Assembly: GCA_009746045.1 (NCBI GenBank)
Contig: RPFO01000034.1
Span: 1,899,146 to 1,963,145, forward strand
Origin: Mesostigma viride
Lineage: Eukaryota > Streptophyta > Mesostigmatophyceae > Mesostigmatales > Mesostigmataceae
Length of the DNA: 64,000 nt
Direction: 5' to 3'
The position numbers and the translations under genes are program-made. The notes beneath the pieces are model-generated. The model saw only the letters and a program-made list of their open reading frames with translations. It searched no databases and was not told the origin of the DNA. Below, in pieces: positions 16,230 to 25,756 of this stretch; position 1 is the stretch's first letter, and each line of letters begins with the position of its first letter.

Positions 16230-19200
16230 ATGCCATCGTTTTGGAATGGGTTGTCCTATATGCTTGGCGGCCGCGTCGGTGAGGAAGTCCAGCACATAGC
16301 CATCCAATGCAATTTGCAGGCAAACATACCTGCATGGCTAACTCCCCACTGGCTATTTCCGAAGCGGCTCGAGGCGGAAGTCTCCTCTGTCCAGCTCTGC
16401 GTGCAATGCATCGTGGACTTGATCCGGCACCTGACCTCCAAAGAAGACATCGCCCAAGGAGAATCTGCAATTCCGCCTCTGGCTTCATGGCACCCATCTG
16501 TTCTGGCCGTCCTACACGAGCGCCTCGGTCCCGACGCGCTGTCAATTGCGGAGCAAGCGTCGCGCGACCGAGCGCACCCTCGCCGCCGCGACCTCATCGC
16601 CGTGCTTCTCTACGTGCTCCGCCTGTGCCAGAACCATCTCCGGCTCTGGGAGAGCCTCCTCCAGCTTCGCTTCCGCAGCTACGAGGACCGCACCGCGGTG
16701 CCCTGGCCGTGGCCCGAGCGCCCACGCGCCGAGATCGAGCTGACCTGTGAGACCGAGCCCGGCCCTTACCACCGCTGGGCCCGCCACCGCCACGCGTGCG
16801 TCCAGGCCGGCCACCGCCAGGGCACCCTGGACGACAACGTCCGCGCGCTCCTGGCTCGCCTTCAGGGCACACGCAAGCGCGTGTTCGTGTTCACGCTCGA
16901 CGGCAAGTTCCACGACAAGTCGAGCGTGCACACTCAGTCCTCCGCCGCGATGGTGGTGCAGCGCGCGTTCCGCCGGTGGCGCGCCCGCCAGCGCGCGGCC
17001 ATGCACCAGTTCGTCAGCACCGGTGCTGGCCCCACTCTCACCAACTCGCTCGCCGCGTGGGACTCGCTGTCCTCGCGGCCCAGCCCGGCCCACGGGTGGG
17101 CCAAGTTGCTCTCCCTGCAGGAGAGGGCGGCCAAGGCCACCGCGCAGACGCTGCAGATGTACCGCCTGGACGAGGACGGTGACTACGACCAGCATGATGG
17201 CAATGACAGCAACAACGAGGAGGAGGAGATGCAGCGCAAGGGCAGAGAAGGCGTTGCGCGGGCGACCCGGCTGCCGTTTCCAGAAGGGAAGGGCAAGGGC
17301 AAGGGCAAGGGCAGGGCGGGGCATGAGACGAGAGGCGCCTCGCACGCCCCTGTTGATGGCCCCTCACACCCCGGCGTCGCTAGGATAGGGATCCCTGGTG
17401 CTGGCGACGCCTCTCATGGGGGCCCCTACGCGGGCATGGGCCCGCTGTCCCCCATTGCCTCGGTCTCGGATCGATCGTCCGTGATCGGGAACATGGCGGA
17501 TTCAGTGCTCGGTGTGGCCAGGATGCTATCGTTCAAGGACTCACGCGGGGTGGACAGGAGGGAAGCCAGCGGTTGGCCGCCGCTGCCCGGGGCGGTGGGG
17601 GCACGTGGCCATGAGGGAACGAGGACTGCTCATCACCGGCACACCGCGCCTTCCGAAGAGGGAGCCGGGCAGACAGTCACTGACGGCCAGGCGGGGCAAT
17701 TACCTGACCCGAACAAGGCTGTGGGGGGGCGCGGCATGGCTCGCCGCTCGTGGCGGGCGGGGCATGCGGACCTTCTCGCGGTGCCAGCACAAGCACCGCT
17801 GGACGCGCAGCTGGTGCAGACGTACCCGTTGCAGTGGGGGCCGGACCCTGATGCGGACGCTGGTGGGCACGTGGGTTTTGGTGGGCAAGGGCATGTCGGT
17901 GGAAGAAGTGATGTCGGTGGACGAGGACTTGTGGGTGGAGGAAGGCATGCTGGCGGAGAAGCCGATGGCCTTGGGGGAGGGGGGACTCTGTCGGGGGACA
18001 CGCTAGCTTGGCGTGATGGGGATGTTGGTGGGGAAGATGGGCACGTGGATGGCCATGGCGACGCGCTGTTCTTCCTGTACCTCGACGGCCCAGAGTCCAC
18101 GATCCGCAGTCATGCGCTCCCGTATGAGGACGGCGATGGGGGCACGAGTGAGGGCTCACGGAGCGTGGTGGATGTGGAGGAGTGGATGCTGGGACTTGGT
18201 GAAGATGGGGGTGGGGGTGGGGGTGGGGGTGGGGGTGGGGGGGTGATTGAAGGTGGCAATGGGCGGGGGGTTAGGGTGAATGAGGGTGGTAATGCGCGTA
18301 AGGGTGGAGGGGATGAGGGTGATGGGGCCAGGCAAGGGGGTGAGGGCGTGCTCAGCCAACATGGCATGGACCTCCTTTTGGATGTTCGGTTGCACCCAGT
18401 GGAGAGGGAGGATGGTGATTGGTATGCCGAGCGATGGAGGGGGGTTCCTGCAAGGGAACCTGCCACAGTGGACTATGGGGGATTCTATGGCAACGCCGAT
18501 GGTGGCCTTGGCCGCTTCTACAATAGCTTTGATGACAGTCGCGGCCATGGACACCACCATGGGGCCAGTAGGCTCGTTCCTGGACACACTGGTGGGGGCC
18601 GTGTCGATGGAAGTTTCCCCCGTGAGGATGGCTTTGCTCATGGAATCGATGAGGGCGGAGTTCATCGGGAATTCGGGGATGGGGCCAGGGATGCATGGGG
18701 GGCATGGCCACAAGGGATGCTTGGCAATGCTGCCCAAGACGGCGTGCCTTGGGGCCGGAATCAACGGAATCGGATAGCGACCCCTTGGGAAGCCGTAGAA
18801 ACGGGCATGCCACGCGGCTCGGGTGCCAACGGCCACTACGAAGGTGTCAGGAACGGGGGTGTTGGGGGCGTGCCGTCTTGCGATAGCTTAGCTACCACCA
18901 GGGACAGGGTGAGTCAGGGTGAGGACGCTCGTGGCATCGTGGCATCAGGGGGTGCTGGCACCCCTTACAAGCATGAGATAGGGTCCAATAAGCGAGATAT
19001 GGCCAGCTCGGTGGCCCGTGATGATTCTGGCGGCGCGGGCCTTGGCGCGGGGGATGGCCGGGCCCCCAGCGGGGCGGAGAACGGGCTGAACAGGCCGAAT
19101 GGGCCGAGTGGGCGTGACAGTCCGAGCGCCGGGTTGCGGGGGGCCTTGCGGTCCCCTCGTAAACAGGAGGCCATCTCGGACCCCCGCCGCGTCCACTACT

Positions 19201-19733
19201 CACAAGACCCGTCTAGTTTGCCAGACCCGGGAGGAGGAGGGGGAGGAGGAGGAGGAGGAGGAAGAGGCGAAGGAAGAGGAGGGGGAAGAGGAGGAGAAGG
19301 GCCTCGTGGGGTGTCGTTGGCAGCAGCGTCGAGCCGAGCGGGGAGCGCTAGCAACGGCACCGTTGCCGATGTCAGCATAAGTGGGGGTGTCAGCAGCAGT
19401 AGCATGTTGCAGATTCCAGATAACCGTGGTTCTGTGGAGGCGGTCGGGGGGCCGGGCGCTGGAAGCACCCTGGATGGACGCGTGGGCAACGGCCCCACGC
19501 CCACCGCGGCCGTTCCCTGGTACACGAGGATATTCTCATGGGGGAGCAGCGGGGGCGGGGGGGCGGGGGGGGTTGAGGGCGGGGGTGTGGACGGGGGTGA
19601 CGGTGCCAGTGATGGCAACAAATCGGCCCTACGGTTGTCCACTAGGCTTGCTGCGGGGGGCAGTCTGCGCGCAGGTGCTCGGCAGCCGGCGAGTGCGGGC
19701 AGTGGGCATTCGGAGATCGAGGAAATGGTGTGA
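16230..19733 (+). CDS. large low-complexity protein with an IQ (calmodulin-binding) motif
   Basis: An open frame of 1167 codons. Residues ~1-240 look globular and helical, e.g. the VSSVQLCVQCIVDLIRHL and HPRRRDLIAVLLYVLRLC stretches, with no family I can name. An IQ motif is plain at about residues 240-260 (AAMVVQRAFRRWRARQR), suggesting calmodulin or EF-hand protein binding. The rest is Gly/Asp/Glu/His/Ser-rich low complexity with GKGKGK and poly-Gly runs. The true start is uncertain: a good acceptor (tttgcag) lies at 16318, and an exon could also start at ~16208 after ttttcag, so upstream exons may exist. GC-rich DNA gives long chance frames, but the IQ motif and helical N-terminus support coding. 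No intron is evident inside. Confidence 0.6.
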   Translation: MPSFWNGLSYMLGGRVGEEVQHIAIQCNLQANIPAWLTPHWLFPKRLEAEVSSVQLCVQCIVDLIRHLTSKEDIAQGESAIPPLASWHPSVLAVLHERLGPDALSIAEQASRDRAHPRRRDLIAVLLYVLRLCQNHLRLWESLLQLRFRSYEDRTAVPWPWPERPRAEIELTCETEPGPYHRWARHRHACVQAGHRQGTLDDNVRALLARLQGTRKRVFVFTLDGKFHDKSSVHTQSSAAMVVQRAFRRWRARQRAAMHQFVSTGAGPTLTNSLAAWDSLSSRPSPAHGWAKLLSLQERAAKATAQTLQMYRLDEDGDYDQHDGNDSNNEEEEMQRKGREGVARATRLPFPEGKGKGKGKGRAGHETRGASHAPVDGPSHPGVARIGIPGAGDASHGGPYAGMGPLSPIASVSDRSSVIGNMADSVLGVARMLSFKDSRGVDRREASGWPPLPGAVGARGHEGTRTAHHRHTAPSEEGAGQTVTDGQAGQLPDPNKAVGGRGMARRSWRAGHADLLAVPAQAPLDAQLVQTYPLQWGPDPDADAGGHVGFGGQGHVGGRSDVGGRGLVGGGRHAGGEADGLGGGGTLSGDTLAWRDGDVGGEDGHVDGHGDALFFLYLDGPESTIRSHALPYEDGDGGTSEGSRSVVDVEEWMLGLGEDGGGGGGGGGGGGVIEGGNGRGVRVNEGGNARKGGGDEGDGARQGGEGVLSQHGMDLLLDVRLHPVEREDGDWYAERWRGVPAREPATVDYGGFYGNADGGLGRFYNSFDDSRGHGHHHGASRLVPGHTGGGRVDGSFPREDGFAHGIDEGGVHREFGDGARDAWGAWPQGMLGNAAQDGVPWGRNQRNRIATPWEAVETGMPRGSGANGHYEGVRNGGVGGVPSCDSLATTRDRVSQGEDARGIVASGGAGTPYKHEIGSNKRDMASSVARDDSGGAGLGAGDGRAPSGAENGLNRPNGPSGRDSPSAGLRGALRSPRKQEAISDPRRVHYSQDPSSLPDPGGGGGGGGGGGRGEGRGGGRGGEGPRGVSLAAASSRAGSASNGTVADVSISGGVSSSSMLQIPDNRGSVEAVGGPGAGSTLDGRVGNGPTPTAAVPWYTRIFSWGSSGGGGAGGVEGGGVDGGDGASDGNKSALRLSTRLAAGGSLRAGARQPASAGSGHSEIEEMV

Positions 19734-20318
19734 GGGGCAAGTCGGCCCCTGGCGATGGCGTGAACAGTTTTCATGGCTTGGGCCACCGGGCGTATCTGGT
19801 GCTCTTCTCTAGGGCTTCGGGAGGGCAACCATATTTGTGGGCATGTCTTTGTTGGAATGGGATGTAGCGCGTTGCGCGGGGATCTGTTTATAAAGCTAAG
19901 CTGGAATTTTGACCCCATCGAGCGTGGGGTTGTCCTCGCAGAGCCTAGTCAAGTCAGTGATGGCGGGTTGCAAGGCTAGCGGGTGGTGCAGAGCTACCTT
20001 GACCTAGGCACTTGGGTTATGCTCACGTGTACTTAATTAATCAGGTGACGTATCTGCAGGAAACATTTTGAACTTCTGCATTGCTGTGAGGCATGATGGT
20101 CGCACAAAGTTTTTTCCTTGCAGCCTGCCTATCTGGTGGGCAACAGTGGGGCCGTCTTCTTGATGATGCTGTAGTCCTGGCCAGTGACATCGGGATATTT
20201 ATAAGTAATTATATTTATTGTTATTCATGGTTCAGTTATCTTCACCCTGCTTTGCTGCATAGCAGTCCAAAAATTTTAACTCAGTTTAGAGTGTACCTAC
20301 CTTGCATGCTCATCGTCC
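19734..20318. other. 3' flank of the IQ-motif gene, nothing recognised
   Basis: Ordinary mixed-composition sequence with only short frames. Confidence 0.4.
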
Positions 20319-20416
20319 TGTAACAACTAAAAATGATCATTTCTGGTGGCATCATTCACAGTCCTAGTAAAGAAGATTTTTTACCTGGGTTGCGTTCTTG
20401 AGATTACGACTTCACG
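20319..20416 (-). mobile_element. LTR remnant (end of the same LTR as at 62.7 kb)
   Basis: It starts TGTAACAACTAAAAATGATC and matches ~100 bp of the outer end of the LTR at 62727-63432, including 'tttttacctgggttgc' and 'ttcttgag'. The rest of the LTR is missing, so this is a truncated relic. Confidence 0.6.
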
Positions 20417-20589
20417 TACGCCAGAGAGGCGTTCATGTGGGCTGGTTACACTCCGGCCCTTGTTAGACACAACTGAACACTTTGTATTCACGACACTGGA
20501 CGATATAATAATTCAGCCGTGTTCAGCCCGTCTCACGGTGCGAGACTGAACAAGTCTCGCGTGCAGACATGTGTGTAGTACTCCTACAC

Positions 20590-20872
20590 ACAGATCTCGA
20601 GTGATTTATCTAGTACCAAATCCGAAAGGCTTGCATCACTCCCCGGACAGGAGAACTTTTGCGGATGACTGTAGGTGTAAGTTGGCGATGCTATGGTAAC
20701 CGGAGACGTCCGTCCTATAGTCAGCAAAATTGGTGCGAGAGGTCCCCAGTTCGATTCCGGTCGGATTCATTTGCAGATCGCGTTTTCCGCGTTTTCCGCG
20801 GCCCGGCACTGAACGCAAAGGTTTTCACCTTTGCGGAGTGCCTGATCAGGATATAATAACGTCGTCAAGCAA
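20590..20872 (+). mobile_element. tRNA-like SINE or repeat, copy 1
   Basis: About 280 bp shared with 62268-62560 at high identity. It contains a tRNA-like pol III promoter pair: an A-box/D-arm-like TAGTCAGCAAAATTGGTGCG near 20717 and a B-box-like AGTTCGATTCC at 20748-20758. They are only ~31 bp apart, so an anticodon-arm equivalent seems missing. The 3' part has the 'gcgttttccgcgttttccgcgg' phrase and a short inverted repeat around gcaaaggttttcacctttgc. Confidence 0.5.
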
Positions 20873-20904
20873 GGGCTAGCGGGCAAAGCTAGCTATACAT
20901 GATG

Positions 20905-21000
20905 ATACTTAATTAATCAATTAGTTATTGATTGATTAATTAATTAATTAATTAATTAATTAATGTACACGTGACTGATTAATTAATTAATTAACATAAC
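20905..21000. repeat. (TTAA)n tract
   Basis: TTAATTAATT repeats in two blocks (20920-20964 and 20977-20996) followed by CATAACTCCGTTGGGAG, the complement of the retroelement 3' hairpin. It therefore marks the tail of an element lying to the right in minus orientation. Confidence 0.7.
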
Positions 21001-21029
21001 TCCGTTGGGAGTATATGTCAAGTGCATGA

Positions 21030-21480
21030 GACAATTTCAACAGGCGTTTGAGCGAGAAATCCTTGGTCGCATGGGTCTTCTTGGTGAGATCAAGCTCCAG
21101 TCGCCCACACAATCGCCTTACCCGCTCGCGGGGAGTAAGTCAGGGGCGCCTCCGTTTCTGCTCATCTTTGAGAACCCGGCGGACAAGATTTCTTTTCTCG
21201 GACGCCCGGCAAGCGGCTCGAGATCTCACTCTCGAAGACTCACTACACCCTGGACCAGCGACGACCTGACCCTGGCGCAGCAACAACGGCGACGGGAGCT
21301 ATGGCCCGGACCTACCTCCAGCTCCGGCAGACCGCGGCAGGGAAGCCGGTTTACTGGAAGGGGGCGGCCATCTACGTCGGCCACAAGCCCTGGCAAGCGA
21401 CCCCGCGGCCCCAGCACCTCCAGACACCCCAGCTAGCGCTTAGGGGAACACAGCAGTAGTGTAGAATAGTCAGGCCTAGC
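21030..21480 (+). pseudogene. retroelement ORF1-like remnant, copy 1
   Basis: Frames starting near 21039 read FEREILGRMGLLGEIKL..., GAPPFLLIFENPADKISFLGR and DDLTLAQQQRRRELW, matching the 22.5-23.5 kb copy. The series (RNA-binding-like strand, then 'DLT-Q--RR' helix, then a tyrosine/tryptophan 'YWKG' stretch in a second frame) resembles the ORF1 nucleic-acid-binding C-terminal region of L1-type LINEs. Frameshifted and lacking an N-terminus. Confidence 0.5.
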
Positions 21481-21835
21481 CACCGTGGCCTTGTACATGT
21501 AAGCCTACTACAGGCCCCATACCAGCTGATGCCTTCATGCCTTATTAGCCATGTACATGTGTGCCTACGATGTGCCCCACACCAGATGATGCCTAGCTGT
21601 ATTTAGTTATGCTGTGCCCATGCAGAGAGTCACTCTCTGCTGCAAATCCATGCCCTAGCCTTTGTATAGCCATGATGATCTTCCACCCCATTAATTAATT
21701 GATTAATTAGGAACATAACTCCGTTAGGGCCGCCTCACCGATGCTTTCCAGAGACGCACCCACACCTTCGACCACATCCTCCAATGCCGCCGCCCCCACC
21801 TTCAGCTACGCGTCCTTTTCTCCCTCCTTAATTAA

Positions 21836-22045
21836 TTAATTAATTAAACACGTGCTCCCGTTGGGGAGTCACGGAGCACTGAAGTGCTTTTAATCCCTGT
21901 GTGTGCACTACAGGAGAAAGGGCAGAGACCCCCAGTCTCCTTCATGCCAACGGCATGCCACAGCTGCAATCGGGCGCGGCTAGCTAAAAGGACAGGCTAA
22001 CGATCCGGCAAACTGTGGGTGCAATAAGACCCATGTAAGCGGGGC
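21836..22045 (-). mobile_element. SINE-like short element with hairpin/TTAA tail, copy 1
   Basis: On the minus strand this ~200-bp unit matches 48750-48945: 'gggtcttattgcaccca' through 'gggattaaaagcactt'. It then has the hairpin TGCTCCGTGACTCCCCAACG-GGAGCA and a (TTAA)n tail at 21831-21848. It is non-coding and shares its 3' end with LINE family B. Confidence 0.55.
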
Positions 22046-22084
22046 ATAACAAGTATAGCGTGGGCAAGTAACCTGACCATAGCA

Positions 22085-22480
22085 CGGGCCTCATTCATGC
22101 AGTGATGTTAGACGCCGCAAGGCCCGCACCTTCAAAGAACAGCTAGTAGAGGACATGGGGGGCCTAGGCCTCTCCGTGATTTGGAAGAAGATGATGGACA
22201 AGGCCAAGTGGGCCCAGGTCATAGAGGACAACGAGCCCCCCCCAGTGGGGAAGCGCCCGCGTGTGCAATCCCGCGGGAGGCACGCTAGATAGCTCCCCCT
22301 AGGGCAGCGTGCGGCTGCCTAGACAGATGCTGTAGTTAGAATGTTGTTAGATAGATGTAGTATGTAGCCAATGTAGATAGATTAGACCGGTAGGAATGTA
22401 TGCACCCATCCATCCATCCATCGGGGTTAATGCTCCGTGACTCCCCAACGGGAGCACGAGTCTAATTAATTAATTAATTA
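22085..22480 (+). mobile_element. LINE family B 3' end
   Basis: It encodes the C-terminal phrase VEDMGGLGLSVIWKKMMDKA plus an Arg-rich end, then stops. The 3' UTR carries CCATCCATCCATCC, the hairpin TGCTCCGTGACTCCCCAACG-GGAGCA (22431-22456) and a TTAA tail (22463-22480). It is the best example of the hairpin plus tail architecture. Confidence 0.7.
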
Positions 22481-22521
22481 TGGCTGGTTGTGTACCGTGC
22501 GTTGGCGGCACGTGACTAGGT

Positions 22522-23780
22522 ATGTTGGCACAGCTAGGCGTCTCCCTCCTTGGCCGCTCCCTCAAGGAGCTTTGGCCCCCCACGCCCGGCCCCTCCGACC
22601 ACCACCTTAACCGAATCCTCCATCCGCTCACTCCTCAAGGAGGCCCTCGAGCAGCACGTGGCCCCCATCGCTGCAGATGTGGCGGCCATGGGCAGCACGC
22701 TGGCTGCCGAGCTTCCCCTCCTCTCCACCATCTCCCCCGCCACCTCCACCCTCCTCGCCTCCTCCACCGCCACCACCCCCACCTCCGACGCCATCACCGC
22801 CCAGCTCCGCGACATCGACCAGCGTTTTAAGGACAAATTGTATTATTGCATTCTGCCATCGCTACTGATCGAGGTCCTGCAGAACACCGTAGGCCTCACC
22901 GCCCAGGCGGTGAAGGACATTGCCGCCAAGCCAGCCCCTGCTGGCCTGGCCGGCGATGCTCCTCCCATCACGACCTGGGCGGACATGCTTAAGCAACGTA
23001 CATACCACAGTCCACCACCTCCGCCGTCGCAGCCCAGCTCCAGCGGCAGACGCTTGACCTCCGCGAGGAGGCCGAGCTCGCCAAGCGCAGCCTGAGTCAA
23101 CGCCATCCCCAAGAACTTCGACATGGAGGAAGGTGAGAATTCCGAGAAGCTTGCACGTGCGTTTGAGAGCAAAATCCTTGCACGCATGGGCCTCCTTGGT
23201 GAGATTAAGCTGACCGCCCACCGCCTCCCCCGCGCGCGGGGTAAGGCAGGGGCGCCTCCGCTTCTTCTCATCTTTGAGAGCCCAGCGGACAAGATTTAGT
23301 TTCTCAGACGCCGCAAGCGGCTCGAGAAGACTCACTTCACCGTGGACGACGACTTGACCCTGGCGCAGCAACAACGGCGACGGGAGCTATGGCCCCGACC
23401 TACCTCCAGCTCCGGCAGACCAAGGCGGGCCAGCCGGTGTACTGGAAGGGGGCGGCCATCTACGTCGGCCACAAGCCCTGGCACGCGACCCCCTCGACCA
23501 CCGCGGCCCCAGCGACTCCAGAAGCCCCAGCCTAGGGGAATACAGCAGCAGTAGTGTAGAATAGTTAGACAGTGGCCTTGTACATGCCCGCCTACTACAG
23601 GCACTATACCAGCTGAGGCCTAGCATTTTTAGTCATGTACATGTGTGCCTATGATGAGCCACCCTCCAGATGATGCCTAGCTTTATTTTACTATGCAGTG
23701 CCCATGCAGGGAGTCACTCTCTGCTGAGAAGCCATGCCCTAGCTCTTGTATAGCCATGATGATCTAATTCCCCCACATGA
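22522..23780 (+). pseudogene. retroelement ORF1-like protein, copy 2 (broken)
   Basis: The frame from 22550 gives 181 residues (TTTLTESSIRSLLKEALEQH..., coiled-coil-like) ending at a stop near 23095. The reading continues past it with KNFDMEEGENSEKLARAFES, APPLLLIFESPADKI and DDLTLAQQQRRRELW to about 23550. At least one stop and one frame change disrupt it. Resembles LINE ORF1 (nucleic-acid chaperone). The non-coding 3' part, with 'cttgtacatg...cctactacagg' and 'gccatgccctagc', is also present after the 21-kb copy. Confidence 0.55.
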
Positions 23781-23794
23781 CATGCTCCCCCTTA

Positions 23795-23970
23795 GCTGGG
23801 CATAGCGTGATAGATCATGAGGGTGCAGGTGCCCTGGTGCACCTAGAGCAATTAAGGGTAGCTTACATTCCCACCCTTGCATGAAGTAGCCTAGAATGTA
23901 TTAAAAGCCATATGCCCCTTCTCAGGGATATGTGCTACAGATACTCCCAACGGAGTTCTGTTCCATTCAT
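23795..23970 (+). mobile_element. SINE-like short element, second family, copy 1
   Basis: A ~170-bp non-coding unit sharing 'gatcatgagggtgcaggtg', 'cccttctcaggga' and 'tatgtgctac' with the minus-strand unit at 47570-47745. It ends in the family A-type hairpin (tatgtgctacagatactccc/aacggag). Confidence 0.45.
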
Positions 23971-23974
23971 TAAT

Positions 23975-24650
23975 GTATGTCGTCCTCGCAGTCGGGAAGC
24001 CAACTGCCGAGCAGCTTGAAGCGGCCTGAAGCGGGGTAGTTTACCCTCTTAGCGTCTTCTAAGATCGAGGCGCCGCCCGGAGCTAGGCCGGAGCTTAGAC
24101 GGGGCTGGGGCATGCCAGGCCGAGGGCCGCATGCATGACCTCCATTTTGTGGCTGATTTCTAGATCAACGGACAGCGCACGGGCCTCGAGCGCACCACTG
24201 CAGTCCAGGCTGTCCAGCCAAAGCTGAGCACTAGGCCAGCTGCTCAGTTGAGCGTGATGGAACATCGTCGGCATGAATCATGCAGCTCAGCGCGCGCGAG
24301 TAAATTCTGCTTGTTGGTCGGCCCCCTAAGTTCCCCGGCCTCATTCTTAATCTCAAGGCTAGGTTTGCTGCCAGCGATGCCAGCCAAGCGGGCACGTGCC
24401 GGACGCATAGCTTAACCCACTACAATTTAGTGAACAGGTACGGTGACAGGACGCAGGGATCCTAATTGCCAGACGCCTGTACGTCTGCAGTGGACATTGC
24501 AGGGTGATGCAGTGATGAGTGCATGCGCGCACAGAGGTGGTCAACCCGGCCCTCATGCATATATGCAGAGTGCGGATGATAGCGATCCTGGGCGGGTGGG
24601 GACGCGAGCGCGAGCAAGGACTGTCAGCCCATAGAGCGTCCCAGCGGATA
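23975..24650 (-). mobile_element. degenerate LINE fragment
   Basis: The minus strand has phrases seen in the 45-47 kb LINEs (gaagccaactgccgagcagc equivalent to FKLLGSWL; gacgcgagcgcgagc near 24600). No intact frame; strongly decayed. Confidence 0.45.
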
Positions 24651-24699
24651 GCTAGAATCAAATGCCTTGATGAAGTCGAAATATGACAAAAAGAAATAT

Positions 24700-24920
24700 A
24701 AGTCAAGCAAGCTGTTTCCGGCCCCACCATCTAGGTCATCTAGTCGCTCTACACGTAAGCCAGCCATATATTTCAATGCACAAGGCTACACATTTCCATC
24801 ACCATTCATATTCATCATCGTGAACGACTCGAAAACGCGGACAAGATAACGGCGCAGGCTCGAGCTGCCATGGTCCGGATTCTCCCGATTTCTGGCCTGC
24901 GCTGGTTGTCTCCTTGATAA
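24700..24920 (-). mobile_element. repeat R1, minus-strand copy
   Basis: Runs from 'gctgtttccggccccaccatc' to 'gcgctggttgtctccttgata', the reverse complement of the 9.8-kb, 44.6-kb and 60.9-kb units, with high identity. Confidence 0.65.
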
Positions 24921-25756
24921 AAGCAAGAGTAAAAAGAAAATGAAGTGGGGATGTACCTAACGCGATGGCAGCAACGTTAATTAGTCGAATAGGTCTGTGG
25001 GCTGCGGCCTGCCAGGCAATGATAGAAGGCGGTGATCAATCAGCAGGGATGAAAGGTACCTAATCAAATTTGTACCCCGTGACTCTCCCAACTCAGGCGC
25101 GTGAATGAATGAAATGAAAAAATGAATGAGACCTTGCGGAATAGAATATAAACTACACAATTTATGCGCCGCGCAACGTACGTGCGGGATGTGGGCATGC
25201 AAGTGCTGGATGTACCTGCATGCAGCGGGGCCCTGACCAGGCCAGATATAATAGTTGTCTCACTTAATAGCGTAGCTTCTACATAGTTCTCAAGCTAGAA
25301 TCATTGTCTCATTTGTTGAACCCCTTATAGATCAATGGCCATCGGCCGCTAAAATCATGGTTGCCTACCACAGCCTACACTGGGCAACAGCAGGATCGAA
25401 CGAGAGCTGCAAGTGCCACGTCTCCAGGACTTGGGCATGGTACAGCCTGATGCTCTCAGAACTTCAGTGGCGCTCTTGGTAACAAAAAAGCTAGTACTCC
25501 ATGGTGATGAGTACTCACTCACTGCACACAAATGTTGCATGCACGATGCTGCTTCTAATAATGTATTCCCATAGCTTCGGCAAGCACCGAGAAAAGTCCA
25601 TGTAGCTGATCAGACGCTTGCAAGTTCATGTCGTCAAGCAAGTACTAGACCTCCTGCATGCAACGTCCCAGCACGGCCGTACCATTGTGCAGCCGTTTTG
25701 GCAGCCGGGAACCTCTAACCAGAAGACCAGAGGAAACCACCAGTGGCTTTCACTCC
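24921..25756. other. intergenic downstream of the DUF6544-like gene, no gene seen
   Basis: AT-richer DNA with no convincing frame. It presumably contains the 3' UTR of the minus-strand gene ending at 25757. Confidence 0.4.

Noticed and set aside
20690-20775. A functional tRNA gene
   Set aside because: B-box-like and D-arm-like pieces are too close together, no acceptor-stem pairing could be drawn, and a second copy has a different spacer; a tRNA-derived repeat fits better.
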